Part shown: piece by piece, positions 1 to 6,509 of the stretch
Layout: the number at the start of each line of letters is the position of its first letter
Position numbering within the stretch: the stretch's first letter is position 1
The notes under the pieces: model-generated
What the model was told of the DNA's origin: nothing
Seen by the model: only the letters and a program-made list of their open reading frames with translations
Database searches by the model: none
Origin: Bacteroidota bacterium
Lineage (GTDB): Bacteria; Bacteroidota; Bacteroidia; NS11-12g; UBA955
Assembly: GCA_008081305.1 (NCBI GenBank)
Contig: VMCP01000146.1
Span: forward strand, 1-6,822
DNA: 6,822 nucleotides
Reading direction: 5' to 3'
Made by a program: the position numbers and the translations under genes

Positions 1-381
1 ACTTCGTGGGTCCTCTGGTTCAACATCGGTTGGACAAACAAACACTTCCGCGCCAAATGCCTTAAGCGCATCTACCTTTTCTTTACTTTGTTTATCTGTC
101 GTGGTAAAAATACAGCGATACCCTTTGATCACAGCTGCAATGGCCAGCCCCATACCCGTATTCCCACTGGTACCTTCAATGATCACACCTCCAGGCTTTA
201 ACGCCCCAGATTTTTCGGCATCCTCGATCATCTTCAGCGCCATTCTATCTTTGATGGAATTACCGGGATTCGTAGTTTCCACTTTTGCCAATACCGTACA
301 TGGAAAATCTTTCGTTAATTGATTGATTTTCACCAACGGAGTATTGCCTATAGTTTGGAGTATGTTTTCATAAATCGCCAT
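1..381 (-). CDS. PLP-dependent cystathionine beta-synthase / cysteine synthase family protein (5' part, truncated by window edge)
   Basis: The frame opens with ATG at 381 and runs off the left edge without a stop, giving the first 127 residues of a protein that is usually 320-460 residues in this family. Visible fold-type II PLP enzyme motifs are the N-terminal IGNTPLVK (11-18), NPGNSIKDRM (38-47) with K44 as the expected Schiff-base lysine, and the phosphate-binding loop TSGNTG (71-76). The later stretch with KVDALKAFGAE (102-112) and PEDPRS (122-127) looks more like bacterial cystathionine beta-synthase than O-acetylserine sulfhydrylase CysK. The family condenses serine or O-acetylserine with homocysteine or sulfide in cytoplasmic sulfur amino acid metabolism. 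Which reaction applies, and whether a C-terminal CBS regulatory domain exists, cannot be decided because the rest lies outside. The gene diverges from the glycosyltransferase at 481, and an exact TAnnTTTG box lies 5 nt before its ATG. Family is secure; exact substrate is not. Confidence 0.88.
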   Translation of the reverse strand, partial: MAIYENILQTIGNTPLVKINQLTKDFPCTVLAKVETTNPGNSIKDRMALKMIEDAEKSGALKPGGVIIEGTSGNTGMGLAIAAVIKGYRCIFTTTDKQSKEKVDALKAFGAEVFVCPTDVEPEDPRS

Positions 382-386
382 CGATG

Positions 387-394
387 CAAAATTA
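387..394 (-). promoter_or_regulatory. Candidate Bacteroidota -7 box (TAATTTTG) for the PLP enzyme gene
   Basis: On the minus strand TAATTTTG matches the Bacteroidota consensus TAnnTTTG exactly and ends 5 nt before the ATG at 381. No clear TTG -33 element is visible at the usual 17-21 nt upstream. If used, transcription would start at or within a few bases of the start codon. The match is seen; the function is inferred. Confidence 0.4.
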
Positions 395-466
395 CTCTCC
401 ACTCTTGGCTTTTCCGAATTATGTATTTCTAATCTCAATAATAAAGGCCCTTAACACCTTTTATCC

Positions 467-474
467 TATTTTTG
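467..474 (+). promoter_or_regulatory. Candidate Bacteroidota -7 box (TATTTTTG) for the family 2 glycosyltransferase
   Basis: TATTTTTG matches TAnnTTTG exactly and ends 6 nt before the ATG at 481. A longer in-frame reading could begin at the TTG at 472-474, but that codon is the end of this box, so the ATG is the better start. No clear -33 TTG is visible upstream. The match is seen; promoter function is inferred. Confidence 0.42.
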
Positions 475-480
475 AGCAGC

Positions 481-1293
481 ATGTCGCTCCCATCGGTTTG
501 TATTGTTATTCCCTGTTACAACGAAGAAAATCGTCTTAACTTAGGCTATATCGGAGAGTTTTTAAAGAAATTTGAAAGCATTTCCATAGTATTAGCTAAT
601 GACGGCAGCACAGATAACACCGAAAATGTAATCACCAACTTTATTAACCTAGAATCAAGTCAAAGCATCAGCGAGCGATTGCATTATCTACATTTTTTTA
701 AAAATCAGGGCAAAGCAGAAACGGTACGATGTGGAATGTTATTTGCTGCCAACAAATCATTAAATCGTCCCAATACCGAGTTTTATTTTAGCGGAAACAA
801 GCCGGATACATGCGATTATATCGGTTTTTGGGATGCAGACATGGCCACTCCTTTAGAGGAAATTCCTTGGTTCTTTGGCTTTAAGAGAAACGAGCATCAG
901 ATATTGTTGGGGTCCCGCTTGGCCATTTTGGGTTCCAATATCAATCGTACGAGATTTCGTTTTTTAACGGGAAGGATTTTTGCCACCATCATCAGCTTTG
1001 GATTATCATGGAAAGTGTACGATACCCAATGCGGCGCCAAAATATTCCATCGTGACTATCTTGAGGTCTTCAACAAGCCGTTTTACACCAAATGGTTATT
1101 TGATGTAGAAATTTTACTTCGTTTAAAGCAACAGTATGGAGAAGAAATCGTGCAAAAAGTAGTTGAAATACCCGTTCGAAATTGGTCTGATATCGATGGA
1201 TCGAAAATAAAGTTCACGGATTTCCTAAAAGTCCCATTCCAGATTTTAGGATTATTTAGACATTACAGGAAATTTCAAACTAAAGTTCATTAG
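481..1293 (+). CDS. Family 2 glycosyltransferase, dolichyl-phosphate beta-glucosyltransferase (ALG5)-like
   Basis: This 270-residue GT-A enzyme probably transfers a sugar from a nucleotide sugar (UDP-glucose in the ALG5 family) to a polyprenyl phosphate at the cytoplasmic membrane face. Seen in order: IVIPCYNEEN (8-17), nucleotide-binding NDGSTDNT (40-47), metal-binding DAD (118-120) in WDADMATPLEE, LGSR (143-146), DTQCGAKIF (181-189), FDVE (207-210) and WSDIDGSK (235-242). The D-A-D-x-A-T-P and D-T-Q-C-G-x-K motifs fit the ALG5/DPG-synthase subgroup better than generic GT2. There is no obvious hydrophobic anchor; attachment may be peripheral through the hydrophobic, basic C-terminus (250-267). 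A polar stretch at about 93-112, just before the DAD strand, looks like an insertion. ATG 481 is chosen over TTG 472, which lies in the candidate promoter box. The TAG stop abuts the stop of the convergent DinB gene with no gap. Donor and acceptor lipid are inferred. Confidence 0.88.
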   Translation: MSLPSVCIVIPCYNEENRLNLGYIGEFLKKFESISIVLANDGSTDNTENVITNFINLESSQSISERLHYLHFFKNQGKAETVRCGMLFAANKSLNRPNTEFYFSGNKPDTCDYIGFWDADMATPLEEIPWFFGFKRNEHQILLGSRLAILGSNINRTRFRFLTGRIFATIISFGLSWKVYDTQCGAKIFHRDYLEVFNKPFYTKWLFDVEILLRLKQQYGEEIVQKVVEIPVRNWSDIDGSKIKFTDFLKVPFQILGLFRHYRKFQTKVH

Positions 1294-1803
1294 TTAATCA
1301 TCCGCAACAGCCTGGGCAATCTGCATTAAATGGTGTTCTCCATGCCATGCATATAATGCTATTATCTGCCCGAGGGATACGGGTAGCTCTTTTCCTGGCA
1401 TTTTAATGGATAACGGTAGATATTTCTCCGGTTTCTTCAAACACTCCAATAATAACAAACTCCATCTTTGGTGCAGACCGAGTAAAATCATGAAACTCGC
1501 TTCTTGATGAAAATCCCCATCCTCTGAACTCCCCCATGCATCTTGATCGTATAACTGTATTTCAGATTGATCTTGATGAATAATGTGCTTGGTTCGAATG
1601 AATCCATTCATATGAGAATCTGCCAAATGATGGATGATACGACGTACATTCCATCCTCCCTCTCGATACGTTTTTGTAAAGTCTTCCTCTTTCAGCCCGT
1701 TCATTAACTTGGCGAGCTTATTTGGAAGTTCCTTGATAGCCACCACAGACTGTAGCAACTCCTCTAGAGAATAGTCTTTATCCCAATCAAATAAATCTGA
1801 CAT
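1294..1803 (-). CDS. YfiT-like DinB-superfamily putative metal-dependent hydrolase / thiol transferase
   Basis: The 169-residue protein resembles Bacillus subtilis YfiT and other DinB_2 four-helix-bundle proteins. The diagnostic segment has GGWNVRRIIHHLADSH (49-64), and the C-terminus has WHGEHH (153-158). Known family members bind a divalent metal through three histidines; here the candidates are H59 (or H58), H154 and H158, so the triad looks intact. The superfamily contains bacillithiol, mycothiol and glutathione S-transferases and many uncharacterised members; YfiT itself is annotated as a putative hydrolase. No signal peptide or membrane segment is seen, so it is probably cytoplasmic. 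The ATG lies 12 nt after the serS stop with no TAnnTTTG box before it, which fits cotranscription with serS. Its stop touches that of the convergent glycosyltransferase. Family assignment is strong; substrate is unknown. Confidence 0.87.
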   Translation of the reverse strand: MSDLFDWDKDYSLEELLQSVVAIKELPNKLAKLMNGLKEEDFTKTYREGGWNVRRIIHHLADSHMNGFIRTKHIIHQDQSEIQLYDQDAWGSSEDGDFHQEASFMILLGLHQRWSLLLLECLKKPEKYLPLSIKMPGKELPVSLGQIIALYAWHGEHHLMQIAQAVADD

Positions 1804-1815
1804 CTTAAATGATTA

Positions 1816-3087
1816 TTAGTCAATCATACTAAAACCCGTATATGGCTGAAGCACCTCGGGTACCATAATACCATCTGCGGTTTGATTGGATTCTAAAATG
1901 GCCGCCACAATTCTTGGTAGCGCAAGAGCACTACCGTTTAACGAGTGAGCTAATTGGGCTTTTTTATCGGAACCTTTAAAACGGCAACGTAACCTTCTAG
2001 TCTGGAAGTTTTCAAAATTGCTCACCGAACTACATTCTAGCCACATCTCTTGGGCAGGACTCCATACTTCCATATCATAGGTTTTTGCACTCGTGAATCC
2101 CATATCCCCTCCACATAAAAGCAATACGCGGTAGTGCAATCCTAATTTTTGTAGCAATGATTGAACATAGCTAGACATATCCTCTAATACATCATAACTA
2201 GTATCGGGGTGAACAATTTGTACAATTTCAACTTTGTCGAATTGATGTAATCGATTCAATCCTCTCACATGAGCCCCATAACTACCTGCTTCTCTTCTAA
2301 AACAGGGAGTGTAGCCACAGGACTTAATCGGCAGTTGATCTTCCTTCAGCATTTCATCCCTAAACATATTGGTAATGGGCACTTCGGCTGTGGGGATGAG
2401 GTATAAATCATCCATACCCACGTGGTACATTTGACCCTCCTTATCTGGAAGTTGTCCAGTGCCATAACCACTGCTCTCATTCACTAATAAAGGAGCCTGA
2501 ATTTCTGTATAACCCGCTTTACCTGCCTCGTTAAGGAAAAACTGGATTAAAGCGCGTTGTAGTATGGCTCCCTTTCCTTTATAAACAGGGAAACCTGCTC
2601 CACTTACTTTGACTCCCAAGTCAAAATCGATGATGTCGTATTTTTTTGCTAATTCCCAATGAGGAAGTGCGTTATCCGATAATTCAGGTTTAACACCATG
2701 AAGGAGAACTTCCGTATTGTCTTCGGCTGACTTTCCCGCTGGAACCGTCTCATGTGGAGTATTGGGAAGCGTTAAAATTGCTGCTTGCAATCTCCCCTCC
2801 TTTTCATCAACCTCGGCTTGCAATGATTTGATTTCTTGCTTCCATTCAGATGTTTTGGCCTTGATAGATTCGGCTTCGTCTTTTTTACCTTCCCGCATCA
2901 ACTGACCTATTTTGGAGGCCGCTTGGTTACTATCTGATTGCACACGCTCCAGTTCTGTTCTAATCCCCCGAGATTCAGAATCTAATGCTAGAATTTCATC
3001 GACAGAAGATTGGACATCGAGCCCTCTTTTCTTGAGTTTTTCAATAATAAGACTTGAATCGGAGCGTAAATCTTGAATGGATAACAT
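1816..3087 (-). CDS. serS: Seryl-tRNA synthetase (class II)
   Basis: SerS charges tRNA-Ser (and selenocysteine tRNA where present) with serine in the cytoplasm, using ATP. The 423-residue length is normal for bacterial SerS. Residues about 31-103 form the charged helical coiled-coil arm that contacts the long variable arm of tRNA-Ser. The catalytic core follows: TEIQAPLLVN near motif 1 (194-203), the serine-pocket motif TAEVPIT (233-239), motif 2 with CFRREAGSYG (262-271, R264 expected to contact ATP), KTYDMEVW (335-342), ECSSVSNFENFQ (351-362), and motif 3 NGSALALPR (384-392, with R392). All expected motifs are present, so it should be active. The ATG at 3087 gives the typical short N-terminus MLSIQDLR. 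It is the first gene of a probable two-gene unit with the YfiT-like gene, and diverges from the DUF2147 gene. Confidence 0.98.
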   Translation of the reverse strand: MLSIQDLRSDSSLIIEKLKKRGLDVQSSVDEILALDSESRGIRTELERVQSDSNQAASKIGQLMREGKKDEAESIKAKTSEWKQEIKSLQAEVDEKEGRLQAAILTLPNTPHETVPAGKSAEDNTEVLLHGVKPELSDNALPHWELAKKYDIIDFDLGVKVSGAGFPVYKGKGAILQRALIQFFLNEAGKAGYTEIQAPLLVNESSGYGTGQLPDKEGQMYHVGMDDLYLIPTAEVPITNMFRDEMLKEDQLPIKSCGYTPCFRREAGSYGAHVRGLNRLHQFDKVEIVQIVHPDTSYDVLEDMSSYVQSLLQKLGLHYRVLLLCGGDMGFTSAKTYDMEVWSPAQEMWLECSSVSNFENFQTRRLRCRFKGSDKKAQLAHSLNGSALALPRIVAAILESNQTADGIMVPEVLQPYTGFSMID

Positions 3088-3153
3088 AATTCAATTGCAA
3101 AAATCAGTAAAAAAGATAGAGATATTTAAACTTTTTTTATAGTTTGGCAAAAG
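3088..3153. promoter_or_regulatory. AT-rich divergent promoter region between serS and the DUF2147 gene
   Basis: This 66-bp gap separates two divergent start codons. Toward serS, the minus-strand octamer GATTTTTG (3098-3105) matches TAnnTTTG with one mismatch and ends 10 nt before the ATG. Toward DUF2147, TATAGTTTG (3138-3146) is the consensus with one extra spacer base and ends 7 nt before ATG 3154. An A6 tract plus G (3109-3115) and a C plus T7 tract (3131-3138) form a 7-bp inverted repeat around a 15-nt centre. This could be A-tract promoter curvature rather than an operator. Position makes a promoter role likely; the individual boxes are weaker than those at the other genes. Confidence 0.35.
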
Positions 3154-3618
3154 ATGTCTGCTCGGTTCCCTAAATATCTCTTTATCACAATTTCATTGTT
3201 TTTGGGAAGTCAGGTTGAACTCGCTGGACAATCCAACAAAAGAGAAATTCTTGGAATATGGCTAAATCAAGAAGGCACTGCTAAAATCAAATTAAGCACT
3301 CACCCGGTCCATAAGGATAGAATTCAAGGAAAAATAGTTTGGCTCAAACATCCCAAAAGAAATGGAAAAGTCAAGGTTGATATCAACAACCCAAACGAAA
3401 AATTGAGAAATAGAAAAATGTTAGGGTTAACAATCATGAAAACCTATCGATATAATCCCAAAGAATCGAGATGGGAAGGTGAAATTTATGATCCTGTTTC
3501 AGGGTTAACCTATGATTCTTATCTCGTTAAAAAAGAGAAGAAACTTAAGTTACGTGGATATATTGGCTTTGAATGGATTGGAAGAACCGCGATTTGGACG
3601 CCATCCTCTCTTAACTAA
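3154..3618 (+). CDS. Secreted DUF2147 domain protein
   Basis: This 154-residue protein starts with a basic then hydrophobic segment (R4, K7, then 8-19) typical of a Sec signal peptide, with likely cleavage near residues 24-27. There is no lipobox cysteine, so it should be a soluble exported (periplasmic) protein. The remainder matches the DUF2147 pattern: GIW (34-36), KIVWLKHP (60-67), NPNEKLRNRKMLGL (79-92), EGEIYDPVSGLTY (108-120) and LRGYIGFEWIGRTAIW (133-148). These proteins are small and predicted to be beta-rich; no biochemical function is established to my knowledge. It is probably a single-gene unit, diverging from serS and converging on cca with a 3-bp gap. Its starting ATG follows a near-consensus -7 box. 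Family is confident, function unknown. Confidence 0.88.
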   Translation: MSARFPKYLFITISLFLGSQVELAGQSNKREILGIWLNQEGTAKIKLSTHPVHKDRIQGKIVWLKHPKRNGKVKVDINNPNEKLRNRKMLGLTIMKTYRYNPKESRWEGEIYDPVSGLTYDSYLVKKEKKLKLRGYIGFEWIGRTAIWTPSSLN

Positions 3619-3621
3619 CTA

Positions 3622-5028
3622 TTAAAGCTTCTCAATCCCTAGACCTGCTGCGATTTGATCAGCATATTCAAGGGACGCGGCCAAGGTATTGTCAACCCTT
3701 CCGTCTAGAATAGCTTCCCTGACCTCTGTTTTGATCTCACCAATGTATTTGGGGTTGTCAATTTTAAATCTTTCAATGATATGGTTTCCTGTGAGAATAG
3801 GTTGCCAGTTACGTAATTCATCCTTTTCCCTAACCTCTTTGATTTTTGCCTCTACCACCTTAAGGTTTTCAATATGCCTTGCTACTTTATGTTTGTTCTT
3901 CGACGTAATATCACATCTACATAAAATCATGAGGTCATCAATATCCTCTCCAGCTTCGACAATCAATCTGCAAACTGCACTAGCGGGAACATGTTCCTTA
4001 GATAACACAATCGGCCTTAGATGCATGGCAACCAGCTTTTGGACATACCGCATTTTCTCATCAAGGGGAAGACGCAATCTTCTAAAGATCTTTTTTACCA
4101 TTCTCGATCCACGATCCTCATGCCCGTGAAATGTCCAACCATGATTCGGCTCGAATCGTTTGGTTACTGGTTTGGCAATATCATGAAGAATCGCTGCCCA
4201 GCGTAGCCATAGCGAATCACTAAGGTTACACACATTATCTAGCACCTGTGTTGTATGATAAAAATTATCCTTGTGGGATTTCCCTTGTATGGTTTCTACT
4301 CCCAGTAAAGCGACAAACTCGGGAAAGAATCGCTCCAATAATTTTGATTTCAAGAGTAAATCAAACGCAACAGAGGGCGTTTTACCTAAGATCATTGCAT
4401 TGAATTCATCGGAAATACGCTCTTGTGAAACAATATCAATTCTTTCGGCATTTCTGCAGATTCCGTCCCAGGTAGTAGGTTCAATTTTAAAACCCAATCT
4501 TGCAGCAAACCGAATCGCTCTCAACATTCTCAATGGATCATCCGAAAATGTAATATCGGGATCGTTAGGTGTACGAATGAGTCCGTCCTGTAGGTCTTGA
4601 ATACCATTGAAAGGATCTAACAACTCCCCAAAATTATCGGCATTGAGGGATAGGTACATACTGTTTATAGAGAAGTCTCTTCGTTGTTGATCATCCTCCA
4701 GACTTCCATCCTCAACTATGGGTTTTCTTGAGTCTCTGCGGTAACTCTCCTTACGGGCACCAATAATTTCGATCACCCAATCTTCTGTTTTGATTTGGGC
4801 CGTGCCAAAATTTTTAAACACGGAAATGTGCTTATTCTCGGATGTTATCAACTCAAAATAATGTTGAGCAAACGGCACCCCAGAGCCAATAACCACCACA
4901 TCTATATCCTTGCTTGGTGTTTGAAGCATAAGATCTCGTACAAATCCTCCCACAACAAAAGCCTTCACACCGCATTCTTCAGCGGCTTGAGACAGTTGTT
5001 TGAAAACAGGATGATCCAATGCTTGCAT
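3622..5028 (-). CDS. cca: tRNA nucleotidyltransferase (CCA-adding / poly(A) polymerase family) with HD domain
   Basis: The class II nucleotidyltransferase head and a C-terminal HD domain are both visible in 468 residues. Numbered from ATG 5028: GGFVRD (27-32), metal-binding DID (41-43), RRDFSIN (116-122), DPFNGIQDLQDG (138-149), DDPLRMLRAIRFAARLGF (163-180) and an ERI-x-x-E segment (203-208). The HD domain has HD at 282-283 and downstream histidines H301 and H303 (FHGHEDRG). The enzyme should add or repair the 3' CCA end of tRNAs in the cytoplasm; related enzymes are poly(A) polymerases, and sequence alone does not fully separate the two, though presence beside serS fits a tRNA role. In-frame extension to TTG 5052 is possible, but the exact -7 box TATCTTTG (5035-5042) lies inside that extension and residues before the ATG are not typical, so ATG 5028 is preferred. 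The stop is 3 bp from that of the convergent DUF2147 gene. Confidence 0.92.
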   Translation of the reverse strand: MQALDHPVFKQLSQAAEECGVKAFVVGGFVRDLMLQTPSKDIDVVVIGSGVPFAQHYFELITSENKHISVFKNFGTAQIKTEDWVIEIIGARKESYRRDSRKPIVEDGSLEDDQQRRDFSINSMYLSLNADNFGELLDPFNGIQDLQDGLIRTPNDPDITFSDDPLRMLRAIRFAARLGFKIEPTTWDGICRNAERIDIVSQERISDEFNAMILGKTPSVAFDLLLKSKLLERFFPEFVALLGVETIQGKSHKDNFYHTTQVLDNVCNLSDSLWLRWAAILHDIAKPVTKRFEPNHGWTFHGHEDRGSRMVKKIFRRLRLPLDEKMRYVQKLVAMHLRPIVLSKEHVPASAVCRLIVEAGEDIDDLMILCRCDITSKNKHKVARHIENLKVVEAKIKEVREKDELRNWQPILTGNHIIERFKIDNPKYIGEIKTEVREAILDGRVDNTLAASLEYADQIAAGLGIEKL

Positions 5029-5034
5029 TTCCAA

Positions 5035-5042
5035 CAAAGATA
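5035..5042 (-). promoter_or_regulatory. Candidate Bacteroidota -7 box (TATCTTTG) for cca
   Basis: On the minus strand TATCTTTG fits TAnnTTTG exactly and ends 6 nt before ATG 5028. No TTG -33 element is evident around 5060-5065. It faces away from the box at 5076-5083, and the two -33 zones would overlap. The match is seen; use as a promoter is inferred. Confidence 0.42.
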
Positions 5043-5075
5043 GCGACCTCAAAACGGAATACTTACCTCTATCCT

Positions 5076-5083
5076 TATATTTG
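5076..5083 (+). promoter_or_regulatory. Candidate Bacteroidota -7 box (TATATTTG) for the GT-C-like gene
   Basis: TATATTTG fits TAnnTTTG exactly but ends only 1 nt before ATG 5085. With the usual few-base spacing to the transcription start, the mRNA would begin in or next to the start codon, or translation may begin at the adjacent GTG (5088). No TTG -33 element is seen. Promoter function is inferred. Confidence 0.35.
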
Positions 5084-5084
5084 T

Positions 5085-6509
5085 ATGGTGTACTCCAAGA
5101 AGGGCATTTTCTGGTTTATTCTGATCGCATATTCGCTGTTACGTGTGCTTTTTCTCCCTGTGGAATTTACTGGAGACAGTTACGGTTATTTGTGTGAGGT
5201 ATTGAAAGACGATTTGTGGAATTCTCATCACTTACTGCATAAGTCCTTCCTAAAAGAAATACTGCTATTGGGATCTCCATATGCGCTTTGGCAAGATCCT
5301 ATGATCTACTTATCCGTCATCAATGTAATCATTGGACTTGCGTCACTCTTGGTGCTAATGAATATCCTTGAGTACCGAAAGTGGCCATATACCCGTATTT
5401 ACCTCGCACTATTACTCGTTGGAGGAAGCTTCGTATTCCTTAAATATTCGCATGAAAATGAAACGTATATTTTACCTGTATTGCTTTCTTTGATTGGTTC
5501 AAGACAGTTTGAAAGAGGTAAAATCATACAATCTGCACTTTGGTTAGGACTAGCCACCTTATTCCATCAAATACATATTTTTTGGCTTTTGGGCTTATTA
5601 TTCCCATACAAGGAATTCAAAATACCCAAATCATATGCACCATTACTTATTGCATTATTCATCCCAATAGGAGTGTATCTCGGTTTAGCTCTGTATCTCG
5701 ATTTATCCTTAACAAACCTATTATTTCATGATGCAACTCAAGGCTTGGTGCAACTCACTCCAGACCTAAACAATCTCAAATTCACTGGAATAAACCTTAT
5801 CCGTATTTGGATCTTTGGCCACGGTGATTTGTCACTCTTTTGGAATTTTTGGAACCCTTACTTATCGGGATTTGCGCTTTTAACCATTTCATTTGGATTA
5901 ATCGGGTTGTTGGTATTTTTGAGAGAATCCGATTGGAAATTCGCTCGGATGAATTGGATTCAATCCTATATCGTCGTGGGCCTATTACAACTTGCCTTCG
6001 CCTTTTACTCCGTTGGTAATATCGAGTTCATGGTTATGATTCCTTTCATTGTCATTCTATCCATGAAATCCGCAAACTGGCTAGATAACACCTTGATGCT
6101 CGGAATGACCTTATTACTTTGGAACACAAGTCAGTTCATCTTACCCGTGTCCAAAACCCAACCAAATAGGTTAAATGACAAAATCACTCTGCTAAAGCGT
6201 TTTTCAAATAATCAGGCGGTCACTCCTATTTGGACCAGCGAATCAGCATTATTGGCCAATTACAACGAGTATTACTCAAGCAAAATGGGCGATAGCACGC
6301 ATTTATCATTCCATCAATTACAAGATTCTCTACCTAAAACCGGTTTGGTTCTTATCGAAGAAAATGGACGACTAAATCGTGCTCAAATGATGTTTGATGG
6401 CAATGCTCTACAAGCCAAAGCACACTGGAAAAGATTATATAGAGATACAGGGATAACAGGAACGCTCACCCTGTATGCAATTCCTCAATTTACGAACTCA
6501 AATGAGTAA
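5085..6509 (+). CDS. Multi-pass integral membrane protein, GT-C glycosyltransferase-like
   Basis: The 474-residue protein has about nine to eleven hydrophobic segments (near 7-25, 73-95, 103-119, 127-138, 149-172, 184-206, 258-279, 290-308, 312-326, 333-352) and then a soluble C-terminal part (353-474). The first loop after TM1 carries acidic residues (D31 in TGDSYGYL, D42, D43), and a second loop carries HENE (123-126). H161 and H164 sit in TM5. An acidic first external loop plus many helices and a C-terminal soluble domain is the usual plan of GT-C enzymes, which use polyprenyl-phosphate sugars, so a glycosyltransferase role is a reasonable inference. I do not recognise a specific family, and a non-enzymatic membrane protein remains possible. 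The same frame is open back to ATG 5019, but that overlaps cca and contains both promoter boxes, and MVYSKKG followed by a hydrophobic helix is a natural N-terminus, so 5085 is chosen. The 3' end overlaps the convergent ABC gene by 20 bp. Confidence 0.72.
   Translation: MVYSKKGIFWFILIAYSLLRVLFLPVEFTGDSYGYLCEVLKDDLWNSHHLLHKSFLKEILLLGSPYALWQDPMIYLSVINVIIGLASLLVLMNILEYRKWPYTRIYLALLLVGGSFVFLKYSHENETYILPVLLSLIGSRQFERGKIIQSALWLGLATLFHQIHIFWLLGLLFPYKEFKIPKSYAPLLIALFIPIGVYLGLALYLDLSLTNLLFHDATQGLVQLTPDLNNLKFTGINLIRIWIFGHGDLSLFWNFWNPYLSGFALLTISFGLIGLLVFLRESDWKFARMNWIQSYIVVGLLQLAFAFYSVGNIEFMVMIPFIVILSMKSANWLDNTLMLGMTLLLWNTSQFILPVSKTQPNRLNDKITLLKRFSNNQAVTPIWTSESALLANYNEYYSSKMGDSTHLSFHQLQDSLPKTGLVLIEENGRLNRAQMMFDGNALQAKAHWKRLYRDTGITGTLTLYAIPQFTNSNE

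Noticed and set aside
101..322. Plus-strand open frame of 73 codons
   Set aside because: It is antisense to a well-motivated PLP enzyme reading frame on the minus strand and shows no recognisable domain.
441..464. Imperfect inverted repeat ATAAAGG / CCTTTTAT upstream of the GT2 promoter box
   Set aside because: Arms are short, AT-rich and contain a bulge. It could be an operator but is expected by chance in such sequence.
2717..2905. Plus-strand 62-codon open frame inside serS
   Set aside because: It lies opposite the conserved serS coiled-coil arm region and has no domain features of its own.
3689..4600. Several plus-strand open frames of 61-146 codons inside cca
   Set aside because: They are antisense to clear nucleotidyltransferase and HD-domain coding sequence, overlap each other and look like no known protein.
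5029..5052. Eight-residue extension of cca to the TTG at 5052
   Set aside because: The exact TATCTTTG box lies within it, and ATG 5028 gives a normal N-terminus ahead of the GGFVRD motif.
5019..5084. N-terminal extension of the GT-C-like gene back to ATG 5019
   Set aside because: It overlaps the start of cca and includes both candidate -7 boxes; the natural N-terminus before the first hydrophobic helix is at 5085.
6496..6507. Short palindrome ACTCA-AA-TGAGT at the convergent junction as a terminator
   Set aside because: A two-base loop cannot form a hairpin, the stem is not GC-rich and no U-tract follows on either strand.
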